A stretch of 64,000 bases of DNA from contig NZ_CACRYJ010000032.1 in the NCBI RefSeq assembly GCF_902703175.1, positions 38,011-102,010 of the forward strand, read 5' to 3'. The position numbers and the translations under genes were made by a program. Positions 50,241 to 59,826 of this stretch are shown one piece after another. The DNA comes from Occultella aeris. GTDB taxonomy: Bacteria > Actinomycetota > Actinomycetes > Actinomycetales > Beutenbergiaceae. Within the stretch, counting starts at the first letter, position 1. Each line of letters starts with the position of its first letter. The notes under the pieces were generated by a model. It was not told the origin of the DNA, searched no databases, and worked only from the letters and a program-made list of their open reading frames with translations.

Positions 50241-52277
50241 CTAGCCCACCGGCGCCTGCACCGGCAGGTGCTTGGCCCACCACGCGAGGATGTGCTCGAA
50301 CCGGGCGATGCGGTGCTTCGGCTGGCCGGACCGGCTCAACTCGTGGCCCTCCCCCGGGAACAGCAGGAACTCGGTCTCGACCCCGCGCCGCTTGAGCCCG
50401 ACGTACCAGCGCTGCCCCTGCTCGATGGGGCACCGCCAGTCCTGCTCGGAGTGGATCACGAGGGTGGGCGTGCGGACCTTGTCCAGGTGCGCCATCGGAC
50501 TCTGCGCTGCGACCGCCGTCGGGTCGTCACCGAGGTAGCGCCGCCCGAAGAACCAGCCGATGTCGCTCGAGCCCTCGAAGCTCACCGGGTCGAGGAAGCC
50601 GCGCTCCACGATCGCGGCCACGAACCGGTCCGTGCGCGTGGTCAGCCAGGCCGTCAGGTACCCGCCGTAGGACCCACCGAGCACGCCCACGCGATCAGCG
50701 TCGAGCCTGGGGTCGGCGGCCAGGGCCGCGTCAAGGAAGGCGAGCACGTCCGCGGTGTCCCGGTCACCGAACCCACCGGTGATCGCCCGGCCGTGCTCCT
50801 GCCCGTACCCGGAGGAGCCGCGCGGGTTGCAGAACACGACGGCGTACCCGGCCGACGCGTACACCTGCACCTCGTCGAAGAACGTCGGGGTGTACTGGGC
50901 GTGCGGGCCGCCGTGGATGAGCAGCAGCACCGGGTGTGGGCCGGGACCGGACGGCGCCACCACCCAGCCGTGCACGGGGTAGCCGTCGCCACTCGTGGCC
51001 TCCAGCTCGACCGGCTCGAGCACACCCGCCTCGGTACGCAGCCGGGCGGAGAGGTCGCTGACCCGGACCGGGCGCTCGCCCTCGACGAGCCAGAGGTCGC
51101 CGACACTGTCGACGGCGGTCGCGGCCAGCAGGATCTGGGCGCCGTCGTCGCTGATGTCGGCGCCGGTGACCTCGGCGGCGCCCTCGAAGACGGGCGTCAA
51201 CTCACCGTCGGCCCAGCGCACGAGCTCGGTGGTGCCGCGCCGTTCACGGGTGAGCAGTACCCCGCCGTCGACGGCGAGGAACACCGTGCCCCCGAGGCTC
51301 TCGGTGACCGGGTCGGTCAGGCCCTCCAGGTCGGTGATCGCGGTCCCGTCCCAACGTCCGCGGTACAGGGCCGCCGAACGGCCGATGAAGTCCATGTCGT
51401 CGTCACCGAGGTCGGAGCGCAGCAGCCAGACGGCGTCGGCATCGTCGAACAGGACGACGCCGACGTTGCCGGGGCCGACGTCGAGAACGCGTGCCGCGGA
51501 CGTACCAGTCGCGTCGTGGTGGACCAGCTCGGGCACGAGCGCGTCCGCGACCCCGCGGATCACGAGCAGCCCCGCACCGTCCGGGGTCCACACCGGGCTC
51601 CGGTGGTCCTGGGCGGCCGAGGTGACCTGCACCGGGTCGACCCCCGCCGTCGCCAACCGGCCAGGCACCTCGGCGCCATCGGAGCTGTTCTCGCCGGACC
51701 CCTTCGGATCGGAAGCCTGCCCCACGGACGGAAGGTCCGCCGTCGGGTCCGGCACCGCCGGCACGTCGATCACGAACACGTGCTGCGGCCGGTCCCCGTA
51801 GAAGCCGATGCCGTCGTTGCGGTAGGTGAACGTGGTGATGTGCCGGGGCGGTTCGGCGCCGGGGCCGACCTTCTCGTCGGTGCCGTACCGGCCGGCCTCG
51901 GGCACCCGGGCGGTGTAGGCGATCCGCTGGGAGTCCGGGGAGAACACCGGCCGGCCGGAGATCCCGGTGGGGTGGTCGGTGAGGAGCCGGGGTTCGCCGC
52001 CGCTGGTGGCCATGACCGCGAGTTGCGGCTTGCCGCCCTCGGGGGCGCGCACGAACGCGAGCCACTGCCCGTCCGGGGAGAACACCGGCTCGGAGTCCTT
52101 TGCGCCGTGCGTGAACGGACGCAGCGCGCCGGACGGCAGGTCCTGGCGCCACAGCGCGGTCCGGTAGGAGTCGTCCTCGACGTCGGTGCGGGTCAGCGCG
52201 ACCACCGCCCAGGTGCCGTCGGGGTGCAGGGTCGGGGTGCCGGGCCGGGTGTACAGGCTCAGGTGTTCGGGACGCAT
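50241..52277 (-). CDS. S9 family peptidase (prolyl oligopeptidase/acylaminoacyl-peptidase type)
   Basis: 678 residues. The first 400 residues form a beta-propeller with repeated blade patterns such as SPDGQWLAFVRAPEGGKPQ and SPDSQRIAYTARVPE. The C-terminal hydrolase has catalytic Ser536 (LGGSYGGYLT), Asp613 (SEQDWRCP) and His645 (GEGHELSRSG). No signal peptide, so cytoplasmic. It degrades oligopeptides, often removing acylated or prolyl N-terminal residues. It converges with the acyl-CoA dehydrogenase gene and is divergent from the M23 gene; likely monocistronic. Confidence 0.93.
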   Translation of the reverse strand: MRPEHLSLYTRPGTPTLHPDGTWAVVALTRTDVEDDSYRTALWRQDLPSGALRPFTHGAKDSEPVFSPDGQWLAFVRAPEGGKPQLAVMATSGGEPRLLTDHPTGISGRPVFSPDSQRIAYTARVPEAGRYGTDEKVGPGAEPPRHITTFTYRNDGIGFYGDRPQHVFVIDVPAVPDPTADLPSVGQASDPKGSGENSSDGAEVPGRLATAGVDPVQVTSAAQDHRSPVWTPDGAGLLVIRGVADALVPELVHHDATGTSAARVLDVGPGNVGVVLFDDADAVWLLRSDLGDDDMDFIGRSAALYRGRWDGTAITDLEGLTDPVTESLGGTVFLAVDGGVLLTRERRGTTELVRWADGELTPVFEGAAEVTGADISDDGAQILLAATAVDSVGDLWLVEGERPVRVSDLSARLRTEAGVLEPVELEATSGDGYPVHGWVVAPSGPGPHPVLLLIHGGPHAQYTPTFFDEVQVYASAGYAVVFCNPRGSSGYGQEHGRAITGGFGDRDTADVLAFLDAALAADPRLDADRVGVLGGSYGGYLTAWLTTRTDRFVAAIVERGFLDPVSFEGSSDIGWFFGRRYLGDDPTAVAAQSPMAHLDKVRTPTLVIHSEQDWRCPIEQGQRWYVGLKRRGVETEFLLFPGEGHELSRSGQPKHRIARFEHILAWWAKHLPVQAPVG

Positions 52278-52358
52278 CTCGCGAGCCTATTCCCGCCCGG
52301 GGACCGAATCCGAATGGGACCATGGATGGCACCACCATCACCGACGGGGAGGTCGAGT

Positions 52359-53390
52359 GTGAGTGCGGAGCAGCCGGTGCCGGCGCGGCGCGATGACGTC
52401 GGCGAGCACGACGACGATCTGGTCACCGAGGAGGTCGTCGAATTCGACGACGGCGTGGAGTACGTCCCGCCGCCGGCGCCACCGGGCGAACGCGAACCCG
52501 GGCCGAGGTGGGTCACGCCGCTGCCCACCGGCGTGCGGGCCACCTCGAACTTCGGTCCGCGCGGCGGGATCCTGCACGCCGGCGACGACTACGCCCCGCC
52601 CAAGCCCGCCCAGCAGGGCATCCCGGTCTTCGCGATCGCTGACGGCGTGGTGGTCGCGGCCAAGGTCAAGGCACTGAAGGGCCACTCCGGCAACGGCGTA
52701 CTGATCGACCACGGCGGCAAGGTCCGGTCCTACTACGGCCACCTCGCGTCGTTCAAGGTCGGCGCCACACAGCGGGTACGCGCCGGGCAGCAGGTCGGCG
52801 TGATGGGCCACACCGGCAACGTCAAGCCTTCGGGCGCCGCCGGCACCCACCTGCACCTGGGGATCCTGGTCGGCGGCGCCTTCACCGACCCGTCCGTGTT
52901 CCTGACGGCCCGCGGGGTGAGGATCGGCAGTTCCGCCACCCACGGCACCGGCCCGATCACGCCCAAGACCCAGGGGCAGCCGAGACCGAAGGGCCACGAC
53001 CCCGCGGTGGAGAAGATCATGCGGAACGCCCTGATCCCGCTCGGCTATTACCGGGGCCGGCCCGACGGTGTTGCCGGGGACCTGTACCGGGCCGCCGTCA
53101 GCGCCTATCAGCGGGCGCAGCGCTGGCCCAAGGGCGGGCTGCCGGCGCAGGGCTCCTGGGACGCGCGGACCCAGACCCACTTCGGCTGGACGAGAACGCT
53201 CCAGGCCTCGCTCAACGAGTGGGCGGGTACCGATATCGCCGTCGACGGGGACTACCTCGCCAGGACCGCCACGCGCGTCCTGGAGGTCATGACCCGCAAC
53301 CATGGTGGTGCTTACCCGGCCACGGCCCGCGTCGACGGCGAGCCCGGGCCGGTCTTCTGCCGGATGCTCGGGATCGGTGCGCATCCCTGA
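52359..53390 (+). CDS. M23 (LytM) peptidase without signal peptide, with C-terminal PG-binding-like repeats
   Basis: 343 residues from the GTG at 52359, with GGGGAGG six bases upstream. The N-terminal 45 residues are acidic and disordered and contain no secretion signal. The LytM domain (about 55-190) has HAGDDY (zinc His and Asp) and HLHLG (catalytic/zinc His pair). Residues 205-343 carry two peptidoglycan-binding-like units (YYRGRPDGVAGDLYRAAVSAYQRAQ and a second around WAGTDIAVDGDYLARTATRVLEVM). The leaderless layout resembles phage endolysins. It lies just before tRNA-Thr. Cell-wall endopeptidase activity is expected; export route is not visible. Confidence 0.8.
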   Translation: MSAEQPVPARRDDVGEHDDDLVTEEVVEFDDGVEYVPPPAPPGEREPGPRWVTPLPTGVRATSNFGPRGGILHAGDDYAPPKPAQQGIPVFAIADGVVVAAKVKALKGHSGNGVLIDHGGKVRSYYGHLASFKVGATQRVRAGQQVGVMGHTGNVKPSGAAGTHLHLGILVGGAFTDPSVFLTARGVRIGSSATHGTGPITPKTQGQPRPKGHDPAVEKIMRNALIPLGYYRGRPDGVAGDLYRAAVSAYQRAQRWPKGGLPAQGSWDARTQTHFGWTRTLQASLNEWAGTDIAVDGDYLARTATRVLEVMTRNHGGAYPATARVDGEPGPVFCRMLGIGAHP

Positions 53391-53500
53391 GGCGGCGCGC
53401 CCTCACCTCACTCGCAACCGACGGGCTCGGCACCCAGAGGGCGAATGACGGCCCCGTGACCTCGGATCATCACGGCGGGAAACACGCCGGGCGGCTGATC

Positions 53501-53576
53501 TGGAGCCACCTGTCGGATTCGAACCGACGACCGTCCGCTTACAAGGCGGGTGCTCTACCAGCTGAGCTAAGGTGGC
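53501..53576 (-). tRNA. tRNA-Thr(TGT) with encoded CCA
   Basis: On the minus strand the sequence folds as a cloverleaf: acceptor GCCACCT/AGGTGGC, anticodon loop CTTGTAA with anticodon TGT, T-loop TTCGAAT with a GTCGG/CCGAC stem, and 3' TCCA (discriminator T, CCA encoded at 53501-53503). One mismatch (C-A) closes the anticodon stem. Confidence 0.95.
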
Positions 53577-53636
53577 GCGCCCTCACGGGCTCCGGACGAG
53601 TCTGCCAGAGTCCGCGAGGGGGTGACCAAACGAGTT

Positions 53637-54428
53637 TCACGCCCCGCCGGCGGCGGCCTCGATCGCCTCGCGGAGCACGCCGGGCTCCGTCCAGGTCACG
53701 TCCAGGACTTCGCCGTCGAGCAGGACCTGCGGGGTGGACCGGTTGCCGGTGTCCCGCTCCATCTGGTTCGTGGCGGCCTCGACCCACTCCGGGTACTGGC
53801 CGTCGGTGAACGTGTCGATGGCTTCCTGCGGCACGCCCGCGTCCGCGGCGATCTCGGCGAGCTGGTCGTCCGAGAGCGCCACGAGCTCCTGCTCCTGGAA
53901 CGCGAAGACGGCGTCGATGAACGCCGCGAACTGCCCGGGGGCGTAGTTCGCGACCGCCGCGGCGGCGATCGCGGACCGCTGCGAGGCACCGGCCGCGCCG
54001 GGGTCAACGATCGCGACCGGGTGGTAGACCACGGTCAGGTCGCCGGCCTCGCGCAGCTCGGTGAGGTCGGCGGCGTTGACCGCCTCGAACTCCACGCAGT
54101 GCGGGCACATGAAGTCGAGGTAGGCGTTCAGCACCGGGGCACCATCGTTGGCAGTGCCCGCGGCACCGTCGGCACCGACACTGATCCCGCCGTGCAGGTC
54201 GGAGTTCGCCGGCCGCACCTCGACGTCCTCGAGGTAGGACTTGTTCGCCTGCTGGGCGATCAGGATCCCGGCCGCCACGATCAGCCCGACGAGGGCGACC
54301 GCGCCGGCGATCAGGATGGCGCGGGTACGCCGTTCCTTCTGCGCCTGCTCGGCCCGGATCCGCTCCGCCTCCGCCCGGGCGCGATCCCGGGCGGAGGCCG
54401 ACGTGGCCTTGTTCGACCGCGACGCCAT
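53637..54428 (-). CDS. DsbA-like membrane-anchored thioredoxin-fold protein (copy A)
   Basis: 263 residues from the ATG at 54428. A charged N-terminus (RDRARAEAERIRAEQAQKERR) and one TM helix (AILIAGAVALVGLIVAAGILIAQ) anchor a thioredoxin_4/DsbA-type domain outside, with active site YLDFMCPHCVEFE (CPHC) and cis-Pro loop in NRSTPQVLLDGE. It likely catalyses disulfide bond formation or isomerisation in exported proteins. It follows the paralogue (54433-55221) after 4 bp, so they form one operon of tandem duplicates. A longer frame upstream overlaps that paralogue and is not used. Confidence 0.87.
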   Translation of the reverse strand: MASRSNKATSASARDRARAEAERIRAEQAQKERRTRAILIAGAVALVGLIVAAGILIAQQANKSYLEDVEVRPANSDLHGGISVGADGAAGTANDGAPVLNAYLDFMCPHCVEFEAVNAADLTELREAGDLTVVYHPVAIVDPGAAGASQRSAIAAAAVANYAPGQFAAFIDAVFAFQEQELVALSDDQLAEIAADAGVPQEAIDTFTDGQYPEWVEAATNQMERDTGNRSTPQVLLDGEVLDVTWTEPGVLREAIEAAAGGA

Positions 54429-54432
54429 GTCG

Positions 54433-55221
54433 TCAGGCGGCGTCGGTGACGGCGGCCAGGAACGCGCCCGGCTCCGTCCAGTTGCCGCTCCAGTCCTGAC
54501 CGTCGATGTGGATCGTCGGGGTGCCACTGACGCCGTCGCGCTGTGACTGCTGGGTGGCCACACCGACCCAGTCGGTGTAGGTGCCCGCCGCGAGGGAGTC
54601 CGCGACCTCCTGGGACACGCCCGCCTCGACGGCGATCGCGACGATCTCCTCGTCGGTCAGGCCCGGGCCGCCCTCGGCCGGCTGGTTCGCGAAGAGGGCC
54701 TCGGCGAACGGCAGGGCCATGGCCGGCTCGGCCGCCGAGACGGTCGCGAACGCGTTCGCGGCGCGGGTGGAGTACATGGTGCCCGCCGACGCGCTGTCCA
54801 GGTTGGCGAGCGGGTGGTAGGTGATGGTGGCCGTGCCGTCCGCGGCCAGCGCGGCCACGTCCTCGCCGTTGACCTGCTCGAACTGACCGCAGTAGGGGCA
54901 CAGGAAGTCGAGGTAGACGTCGACCTCCACGGCGCCCTCGTTCGGGCTGCCGGCGCCCTCGGCGCCGATCGGGATGCCGCCGTGCAGGTTCGAACCCGCG
55001 GGGACCTCACCCTCGAAGTCCGAGAGCAGGGTCCGCCCTGCGGCCTGGTAGATGAAGAAGCCGGCGGTCGCGATCAGCGCGATCACGAGTACGACGGCGC
55101 CGATGAGGATGCCGCGGTTGCGCTTCTCGCGCTTGGCCGCCTGCTCGCGCAGACGGGCCGCCTCGAGTCGGGCCGCCTCGCGGCGCTCCTCGCGGGTCGC
55201 CTTGGGGGTGTTCGCTGCCAT
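54433..55221 (-). CDS. DsbA-like membrane-anchored thioredoxin-fold protein (copy B)
   Basis: 262 residues. Same layout as copy A: charged N-terminus (TREERREAARLEAARLREQ), TM helix (GILIGAVVLVIALIATAGFFI), and a thioredoxin domain with YLDFLCPYCGQFE (CPYC) and VSGTPTIHIDGQ cis-Pro loop. CPYC versus CPHC implies different redox potentials or partners. No VKOR/DsbB partner gene is in the window; the small membrane protein next upstream (55305-55802) is not recognisably one. Confidence 0.87.
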   Translation of the reverse strand: MAANTPKATREERREAARLEAARLREQAAKREKRNRGILIGAVVLVIALIATAGFFIYQAAGRTLLSDFEGEVPAGSNLHGGIPIGAEGAGSPNEGAVEVDVYLDFLCPYCGQFEQVNGEDVAALAADGTATITYHPLANLDSASAGTMYSTRAANAFATVSAAEPAMALPFAEALFANQPAEGGPGLTDEEIVAIAVEAGVSQEVADSLAAGTYTDWVGVATQQSQRDGVSGTPTIHIDGQDWSGNWTEPGAFLAAVTDAA

Positions 55222-55304
55222 GGGAGTCGTCCTTGTCCTGGGTGCGCGGCGTCTGGCCGCTGCGGGTGCGGAGGGCGTGCTGGTCGGCTGCGGTTTCCGC
55301 GCGC

Positions 55305-55802
55305 CTACGCGCACACCGGCGGACCGCGGCGCAACACCTGCCGCGAGGGACGATCGGCGGCCACGGAGTTGGCCAGCCAGTCGACGAACATCTGCCCGAC
55401 GGCGGGGGTCGCCCTCGGTCGTTCGGGTCGCCGCGAGCGCAGCAACATCGCGATGCCGTCGCGGACGGCGGCCGCGGCCTTCGCCAGCCAGTGCCCGACG
55501 GCGACGGCGGCCAGGTTCGCGAGCACGGCGGTCGCCGCGAGCGCGGCGAACACCCCGAGCAGGGTGGCCGTGTGTGGCCCGAAGCCCACGTACCCGGTGG
55601 GACAGTCCGCGACCCCGCGCATCTGCGCCACGTTCTGGGCGACGAACCCGATCAGGCCGGTGCCGCGCACGCACTCGCTCGAGCGCAGCAGCGCGGTGAA
55701 GCCGGCGGTCAGTGCGGGCCAGGCGAGCACGGTGGCGACGAGCAGGGCAGGGGACGTCGGGCGCGCGAGTGCGCGCACACGCCTGCTCCAGCCACCGGTC
55801 AC
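55305..55802 (-). CDS. Hypothetical small membrane protein
   Basis: 165 residues, two clear TM segments (ALLVATVLAWPALTAGFTALL and TATLLGVFAALAATAVLANLAAVAV) and a soluble C-terminal tail rich in Arg/Pro ending PPVCA. Two Cys residues in the loop between the TM segments (SSECVRG, VADCPTG) might be redox-active, which is attractive next to two DsbA-like genes, but the pattern does not fit DsbB or VKOR. It is upstream of the DsbA-like pair by 83 bp on the same strand. The first 15 residues are basic. Confidence 0.6.
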   Translation of the reverse strand: MTGGWSRRVRALARPTSPALLVATVLAWPALTAGFTALLRSSECVRGTGLIGFVAQNVAQMRGVADCPTGYVGFGPHTATLLGVFAALAATAVLANLAAVAVGHWLAKAAAAVRDGIAMLLRSRRPERPRATPAVGQMFVDWLANSVAADRPSRQVLRRGPPVCA

Positions 55803-56010
55803 GCCCCACAGGATACGGCGCGCACCTGATGGATCGGAATGGGGGTCTGATCACATCCCTGTCGATGCGCGCACCACCTCCTGCCCTCACGCAGTACATC
55901 CCGCCCGAGACAGACCGGTAGAACCGTCTTGCTGAGGCACCAGGTACTGCGTCAGCGCCGCAGGACCTGCCCGGGGCGCCGCGAGCTGTCGCCGGACACC
56001 ACGGTCGGAC
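55803..56010. other. Intergenic region, no confirmed feature
   Basis: About 200 bp upstream of the DsbA-like group and after the kinase gene. A 30-codon plus-strand frame (start about 55829) has no ribosome site. I see no clear RNA gene or terminator. Confidence 0.4.
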
Positions 56011-58203
56011 TCAGAAGCGAGGGATCGGTGGCTGCTCGAACGGCGCCCAGTCCGCGTCGGCGCTGCCGAGGAGCAGGAGCGCCGCGGCCGTCGCCAGCAG
56101 GGCGAGCGCGACGGCGACCCAGGCCCAGGCCCCGCGCACCCCTGGGGCGAACACCGCGAGCACCGACCGGGCCCCCTCCCGCGCGTGCCCGCTCGACGGG
56201 GTCCACCACAGCAGCAGCGTCACCACCGCCACGACGGCGGGCACCACGAACTTCAGTGGCACCGACGGCGACGCCAGCCCCCACACGATGACTCCGCCGA
56301 GCCCGGCGACGATCAGGCCGGGCAGGGTCAGCAGCGCGGAGAGGACCAGGTGCCACGGGGAGGCGAGGCTCGCCGTGACCAGGTCCCACTTGCCCGGGCC
56401 GCGCCGGATCCGTCGCCCGCGCAGACCCCGCGCCGCGGAGCCCACGGTGCCGACGAGCAGGAAGACGGCGAGGAACACCAGCAGCGTCCAGGACGGCCAG
56501 AGCGCGCCGAGCCCGACGGCGGCCAACCACCAGGCGCCGGTCACGCCCGGCCGCGGCTTTGCGGGGATGGCCCAGGCGGGCCACTGGCCGGGGACCTCAC
56601 CCTGGCCGGGCGGCCCCAGATGGCCGGGCTGGTCGAGCAGTTCCCCGGAGGTGGTCGGCTGCCAGGAGGGGTCCGACGGCGTGGGCCGGCTGGGCGGGCC
56701 CGCAACCTGGCTGGGTGGTTGCGCCACGTACTGCTGCGCCACCTGCTGCTGCGGGATGGGCTGCTGCGACAGGGGTGACGCGGTGGGCTGGACCTCGCGC
56801 AGCGGGGTCGCCTGCGTCGGCGGGTACTGCTGCCGCAGGGCGAGCGGCATCACGGCGGTCGCCGGGCGGTCGCCCGGCTGCGGATCGCGCGGCCCCGAGG
56901 TGCCATCGGCGCCGGACTCCGTCTCGGAGCCGGCGGACGGCGCGTACGACGGCGGTTGACCGCTCGGCGGCCGGTACGACGGCGGCTCCTCGCCCAGCGC
57001 GGTCGTGCGGACCCCGGCCGGCGAGTACGACGGCGGCACCTCGCCCGCACCGGTCGCGCCGCCCGCCGGCGAGTACGACGGCGGTAGGTCATCAGCACCG
57101 GCCGACGGCAGATACGACGGCGGTGGGCCACCCGGCGCAGCAGCGTGGGCCGCGCCGCCCAGAGCACCCGCCGCACCCAGTGCGCCCGCCGCACCAACGG
57201 CGCCGGCTGCAGGCGACCGACCGGCGGAGCCCTCGCCGTCGTAGGTGTCACCGTCGTAACCGGCACCGTCGTAACCGGCACCGTCGTCGCGGTCACGACC
57301 CGAGGAACCCGCGCCGTCGGCACCGGCCAAGCCTCCGCCGTCGGGCCCGTGGCCACCCTCGTCCCAGTCGCCGGGTGCCAGCAGCGACGTGACCTCCCGG
57401 CCCTCGGCGTGATCGGTGAGTGCGCGCAGCACGGTCTCGGCGCCCATCCGACGGTCGGGGTCCGGGTGCAGTGCACGGCGGAGCACCTGCGCGACCCGCG
57501 GGTGCAGGCCCGCGACGTCCGCGCGGCCGGCCTCGACCCGCATCAGCACCCCGGGGCCGCGCCCGAACGGTGGCCGACCGGTGGCCGAGTAGACGAGCAC
57601 GGCGGACCAGCCCCACCAGTCCCCCGCGGACCCCGGGTCGGCGCCGCGCATCACCTCGGGGTCGACGTATCCGGGGGTGCCGGTGACCATGCCGGTCTGG
57701 GTCAGCCGGGAGTCGTCGGCGAGCTGGGAGATGCCGAAATCGATCACGACGGGGCCGTCATCGGTCAGCATCACGTTGGCCGGCTTGAGGTCCCGGTGCA
57801 CCACACCGGCGGCGTGGATCTCCTGCAGTGCCTGCGCCAACCCGTTCGCGAGGCCCGCCAACTCCTCGGCGTCCATCGGCCCGTGCTCGACGATCGAGTC
57901 CTCCAGCGACTGCCCGTCGATCAGCTCGGTGACGATGAACGCCTCGTCGGAGTCCGCCTCGGCGTCCAGCACCCGGGCGACGTGCTCCCCACGGACCCGG
58001 TGCAGGGTGGCCACCTCCCGGCGCAACCGCTCCCGGGCCGCCTCGTCCGCGCTGAACACCGGGTGCAACAACTTCACCGCGACGAACCGGTCCTCGGCGT
58101 CGAGGGCCTTGTACACGGTGCCCATGCCGCCCGCGCCCAGCCTCGCGAGCAGCCGGTATCCACCCACCTCACGCAGTGGGGAGGAGACCGGGCGCTCGTC
58201 CAT
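56011..58203 (-). CDS. Membrane Ser/Thr protein kinase with PPSY repeats
   Basis: 730 residues. Kinase domain 1-265: Gly-rich loop LGAGGMG, Lys44, HRDLKPANV with Asp138, DFG Asp155, [10 protein letters not shown]. Residues 300-430 form a disordered linker with YDG repeats ([14 protein letters not shown]) and five PPSY motifs at 361, 374, 390, 407 and 417. After a Gln/Pro-rich segment, about four TM helices end the protein (from about residue 555), so the kinase faces the cytosol. No PASTA domain. It probably signals envelope or division status; substrates unknown. Divergent from otsA. Confidence 0.92.
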   Translation of the reverse strand: MDERPVSSPLREVGGYRLLARLGAGGMGTVYKALDAEDRFVAVKLLHPVFSADEAARERLRREVATLHRVRGEHVARVLDAEADSDEAFIVTELIDGQSLEDSIVEHGPMDAEELAGLANGLAQALQEIHAAGVVHRDLKPANVMLTDDGPVVIDFGISQLADDSRLTQTGMVTGTPGYVDPEVMRGADPGSAGDWWGWSAVLVYSATGRPPFGRGPGVLMRVEAGRADVAGLHPRVAQVLRRALHPDPDRRMGAETVLRALTDHAEGREVTSLLAPGDWDEGGHGPDGGGLAGADGAGSSGRDRDDGAGYDGAGYDGDTYDGEGSAGRSPAAGAVGAAGALGAAGALGGAAHAAAPGGPPPSYLPSAGADDLPPSYSPAGGATGAGEVPPSYSPAGVRTTALGEEPPSYRPPSGQPPSYAPSAGSETESGADGTSGPRDPQPGDRPATAVMPLALRQQYPPTQATPLREVQPTASPLSQQPIPQQQVAQQYVAQPPSQVAGPPSRPTPSDPSWQPTTSGELLDQPGHLGPPGQGEVPGQWPAWAIPAKPRPGVTGAWWLAAVGLGALWPSWTLLVFLAVFLLVGTVGSAARGLRGRRIRRGPGKWDLVTASLASPWHLVLSALLTLPGLIVAGLGGVIVWGLASPSVPLKFVVPAVVAVVTLLLWWTPSSGHAREGARSVLAVFAPGVRGAWAWVAVALALLATAAALLLLGSADADWAPFEQPPIPRF

Positions 58204-58332
58204 ATCGGCAACCTACGCCACCATCCGGGGCGGCCGGGGGCGGCCCGCCGCTCGGCCCACGCATGGCCGCCCTCGGGCAGATCGGGCGGCGCCCCGATAG
58301 CCTGGGGCCACGCCACTGAAGAACTGAGGGAT

Positions 58333-59760
58333 ATGTCCGGCACTCACGATTTCGTCGTTGTCGCCAACCGCCTGCCCGTGGACATCCAGAACGATGTCGA
58401 CGGCGAACGTACCTGGACCCGCTCGCCCGGCGGTCTCGTCACGGCGCTGGCACCGATCATGAGGGCCAAGGGCGGGGCCTGGGTCGGGTGGTCCGGTGCC
58501 GCGGACACCACGATCGAGCCGTTCGAGGCGGACGACATGTGGCTCGCACCCGTGCCGCTGTCCGCCAAGGAGATCGCCACCTACTACGAGGGCTTCTCGA
58601 ACGCGACCCTGTGGCCGCTCTACCACGACGTGATCGCCGATCCGGAGTACCACCGGGTCTGGTGGAACGCCTACCTCGAGGTGAACCGCCGGTTCGCGGA
58701 GGCAGCCGCGGTGAACGCCGCCGAGCACGCCACGGTCTGGGTCCACGACTACCAGCTGCAGCTCGTGCCGCAGATGCTGCGGCGGCTCCGCCCGGACGTG
58801 CGGATCGGGTTCTTCAACCACATCCCGTTCCCGCCGGTTGAGCTGTTCGGCCAGCTGCCCTGGCGCAGGCAGGTCATCGAGGGGCTGCTCGGGGCGGACC
58901 TGGTCGGCTTCCAGCGCACCGGGGACGCGGCCAACTTCCTGCGCGCCGTGCGCCGGTTCACCTCCTACGGCACCCGCGGTCAGGTCATCACCATCGGCAA
59001 GCACTGGACCCGCCCGGAGCGGCACGTGCGGGCCGCGACGTTCCCGATCTCCATCGACTCGGCGCAGCTGGACGAGCTCGCCCGGACCGAGGCCGTGGAG
59101 AAACGGGCCGCCGAGATCCGCTCCGAGCTGGGCGATCCGGACGTGCTGCTGCTCGGCGTCGACCGGCTCGACTACACGAAGGGCATCCGGCACCGGATCA
59201 AGGCGTTCGGAGAGCTGGTGGCCGAGAAGAAGCTCACCGTGCCCGCGGCCGCGCTGGTACAGGTGGCCAGCCCGAGCCGGGAGCAGGTGGATGAGTACAA
59301 GACGCTGCGCCACGAGGTCGAGGTGATGGTCGGGAACCTCAACGGCGAGCACGGCTCGCTCGGGCGCGCGGCCATCTATTACATGCACCACTCCTACCCG
59401 CAGGAGGAGATGGCGGCCCTGTACCGGGCGGCGGACGTGATGCTGGTGACCGCGCTACGGGACGGCATGAATCTGGTCGCCAAGGAGTACGTGGCCGCCC
59501 GCAGCGACCTCGGCGGGGTCCTCGTGCTCAGCGAGTTCGCCGGTGCCGCGGACGAGATGAGCCAGGCCCTGCTGGTCAACCCGCACGACATCGAGGGCAT
59601 GAAGTCAGTGATCATGAGGGCCGCCACCATGGATCCCCGGGAGGGGCGCCGCCGGATGCGCGCGTTGCGCAAACGCGTCCTGGAGCACGACGTCGCGCAC
59701 TGGGCGAACTCGTTCCTGTCCGTGCTGGAGGCGGTGCCGCAGCGGACCTCACACGTCTGA
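58333..59760 (+). CDS. otsA: Alpha,alpha-trehalose-phosphate synthase (UDP-forming type)
   Basis: 475 residues, GT20. [12 protein letters not shown] at the start, [40 protein letters not shown] and [14 protein letters not shown] are OtsA signatures. It couples UDP/GDP-glucose and glucose-6-phosphate to trehalose-6-phosphate in the cytosol. GAGGG precedes the ATG. The otsB gene follows after 66 bp. Divergent from the Ser/Thr kinase gene. Confidence 0.96.
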   Translation: MSGTHDFVVVANRLPVDIQNDVDGERTWTRSPGGLVTALAPIMRAKGGAWVGWSGAADTTIEPFEADDMWLAPVPLSAKEIATYYEGFSNATLWPLYHDVIADPEYHRVWWNAYLEVNRRFAEAAAVNAAEHATVWVHDYQLQLVPQMLRRLRPDVRIGFFNHIPFPPVELFGQLPWRRQVIEGLLGADLVGFQRTGDAANFLRAVRRFTSYGTRGQVITIGKHWTRPERHVRAATFPISIDSAQLDELARTEAVEKRAAEIRSELGDPDVLLLGVDRLDYTKGIRHRIKAFGELVAEKKLTVPAAALVQVASPSREQVDEYKTLRHEVEVMVGNLNGEHGSLGRAAIYYMHHSYPQEEMAALYRAADVMLVTALRDGMNLVAKEYVAARSDLGGVLVLSEFAGAADEMSQALLVNPHDIEGMKSVIMRAATMDPREGRRRMRALRKRVLEHDVAHWANSFLSVLEAVPQRTSHV

Positions 59761-59826
59761 GCCCGCACCCGCATGAAGGCGCGCAAGCACGGCCATGCGC
59801 GCGATCACGAGCCCGAGGAGTACTGC

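Noticed and set aside
50268..52358. Upstream extension of the M23 gene frame
   Set aside because: It lies opposite the S9 peptidase gene; the GTG at 52359 has a good ribosome site and is the likely start.
55829..55921. 30-codon open frame between the small membrane protein and the kinase
   Set aside because: No ribosome site and no recognisable sequence; kept only as a note in the intergenic entry.
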